64,000 bases of DNA from Cunninghamella blakesleeana (lineage: Eukaryota > Mucoromycota > Mucoromycetes > Mucorales > Cunninghamellaceae): NCBI GenBank assembly GCA_017871115.1, contig JAFCIZ010000002.1, forward strand, positions 62,001 to 126,000. Direction: 5' to 3'. The notes under the pieces are model-generated. The model searched no databases. It saw nothing but the letters and a program-made list of their open reading frames with translations, and was not told the origin of the DNA. Made by a program: the position numbers and the translations under genes. Below are positions 63,834-64,000 of the stretch, one piece after another. How positions within the stretch are numbered: the first letter of the stretch is position 1; the number at the start of each line of letters is the position of its first letter.

Positions 63834-64000
63834 ATTATATAGTACCCTTTAAAAAAAATAGAAATAAAATTCCCAGTCTTCTTTATTATTCACACATGAT
63901 AATAGAATACTAAACCAATTGTTTATTTGTTTTTTAAATTTTATATTATATAAAAAATAATCTATCTTACTTTTTTTTTTAAAAAAAAAAATAAGTTTTT

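Overview
The window is eukaryotic nuclear DNA from a fungus, most likely a mucoromycete (Mucorales). Non-coding DNA is extremely AT-rich, genes are split by many short GT..AG introns (mostly about 60-150 nt), and three secreted aspartic proteases resemble the rhizopuspepsin/mucorpepsin type. I rebuilt exon chains by hand; 26 of the 27 multi-exon or single-exon coding genes stay in phase from start to stop (the first gene only to the left edge), which is the main support for the models. No rRNA, tRNA, CRISPR array or transposon was recognised.

Layout. <1-4110 (-): RICTOR/Tsc11-like TORC2 subunit, running off the left edge. 5235-7456 (-): poly(A)-binding protein. 7888-8156 (-): tiny NCE101-like membrane protein, divergent from 8415-10080 (+), REI1/ZNF622-like 60S biogenesis zinc-finger protein. 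11405-12779 and 16633-18076 (+): two tandem aspartic proteases separated by 3.85 kb of gene-free DNA; a third copy lies at 48252-49674 (-). 19823-20239 (-): VOC/glyoxalase-fold protein. 21426-22592 (+): mitochondrial ribosomal protein uL15m. 23402-25537 (+): mitochondrial serine hydroxymethyltransferase. 26286-28372 (+): GSK-3 kinase. 29038-29329 (+): small cysteine-rich CHCH-like protein. 29438-30227 (-): UspA-type protein. 30876-31133 (+): small unknown protein. 31770-34105 (-): NRAMP metal transporter with 10-nt and 3-nt micro-exons. 34657-36219 (-): proteasome alpha subunit, divergent from 36462-38014 (+), a protein resembling the part of SMARCE1/BAF57 that follows the HMG box. 38994-42447 (+): multi-pass membrane protein with GT31-like and GT32-like glycosyltransferase domains. 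43037-44550 (+): glucosamine-6-phosphate deaminase. 45226-47874 (+): Pfs2/WDR33 polyadenylation factor. 51769-52209 (-): intronless unknown. 52843-54240 (+): Asn-rich unknown. 54446-55802 (+): Sfp-type phosphopantetheinyl transferase. 56189-57639 (+): UBTD-like. 58272-59152 (+): Mediator subunit 10. 59710-60616 (-): riboflavin synthase. 61381-62133 (+): F-box protein. 62624-63833 (+): EFM7/NNT1-type methyltransferase with two apparent frameshifts.

Most genes are conserved housekeeping functions (mRNA 3' processing and translation, ribosome biogenesis, proteasome, one-carbon and flavin metabolism, TORC2 and GSK-3 signalling), not a functional cluster. The best candidates for something new are the NRAMP micro-exons, the SMARCE1-like protein without an HMG box, the dual glycosyltransferase fusion, and a recurrent T(n)A(n) sequence element in introns and intergenic DNA.
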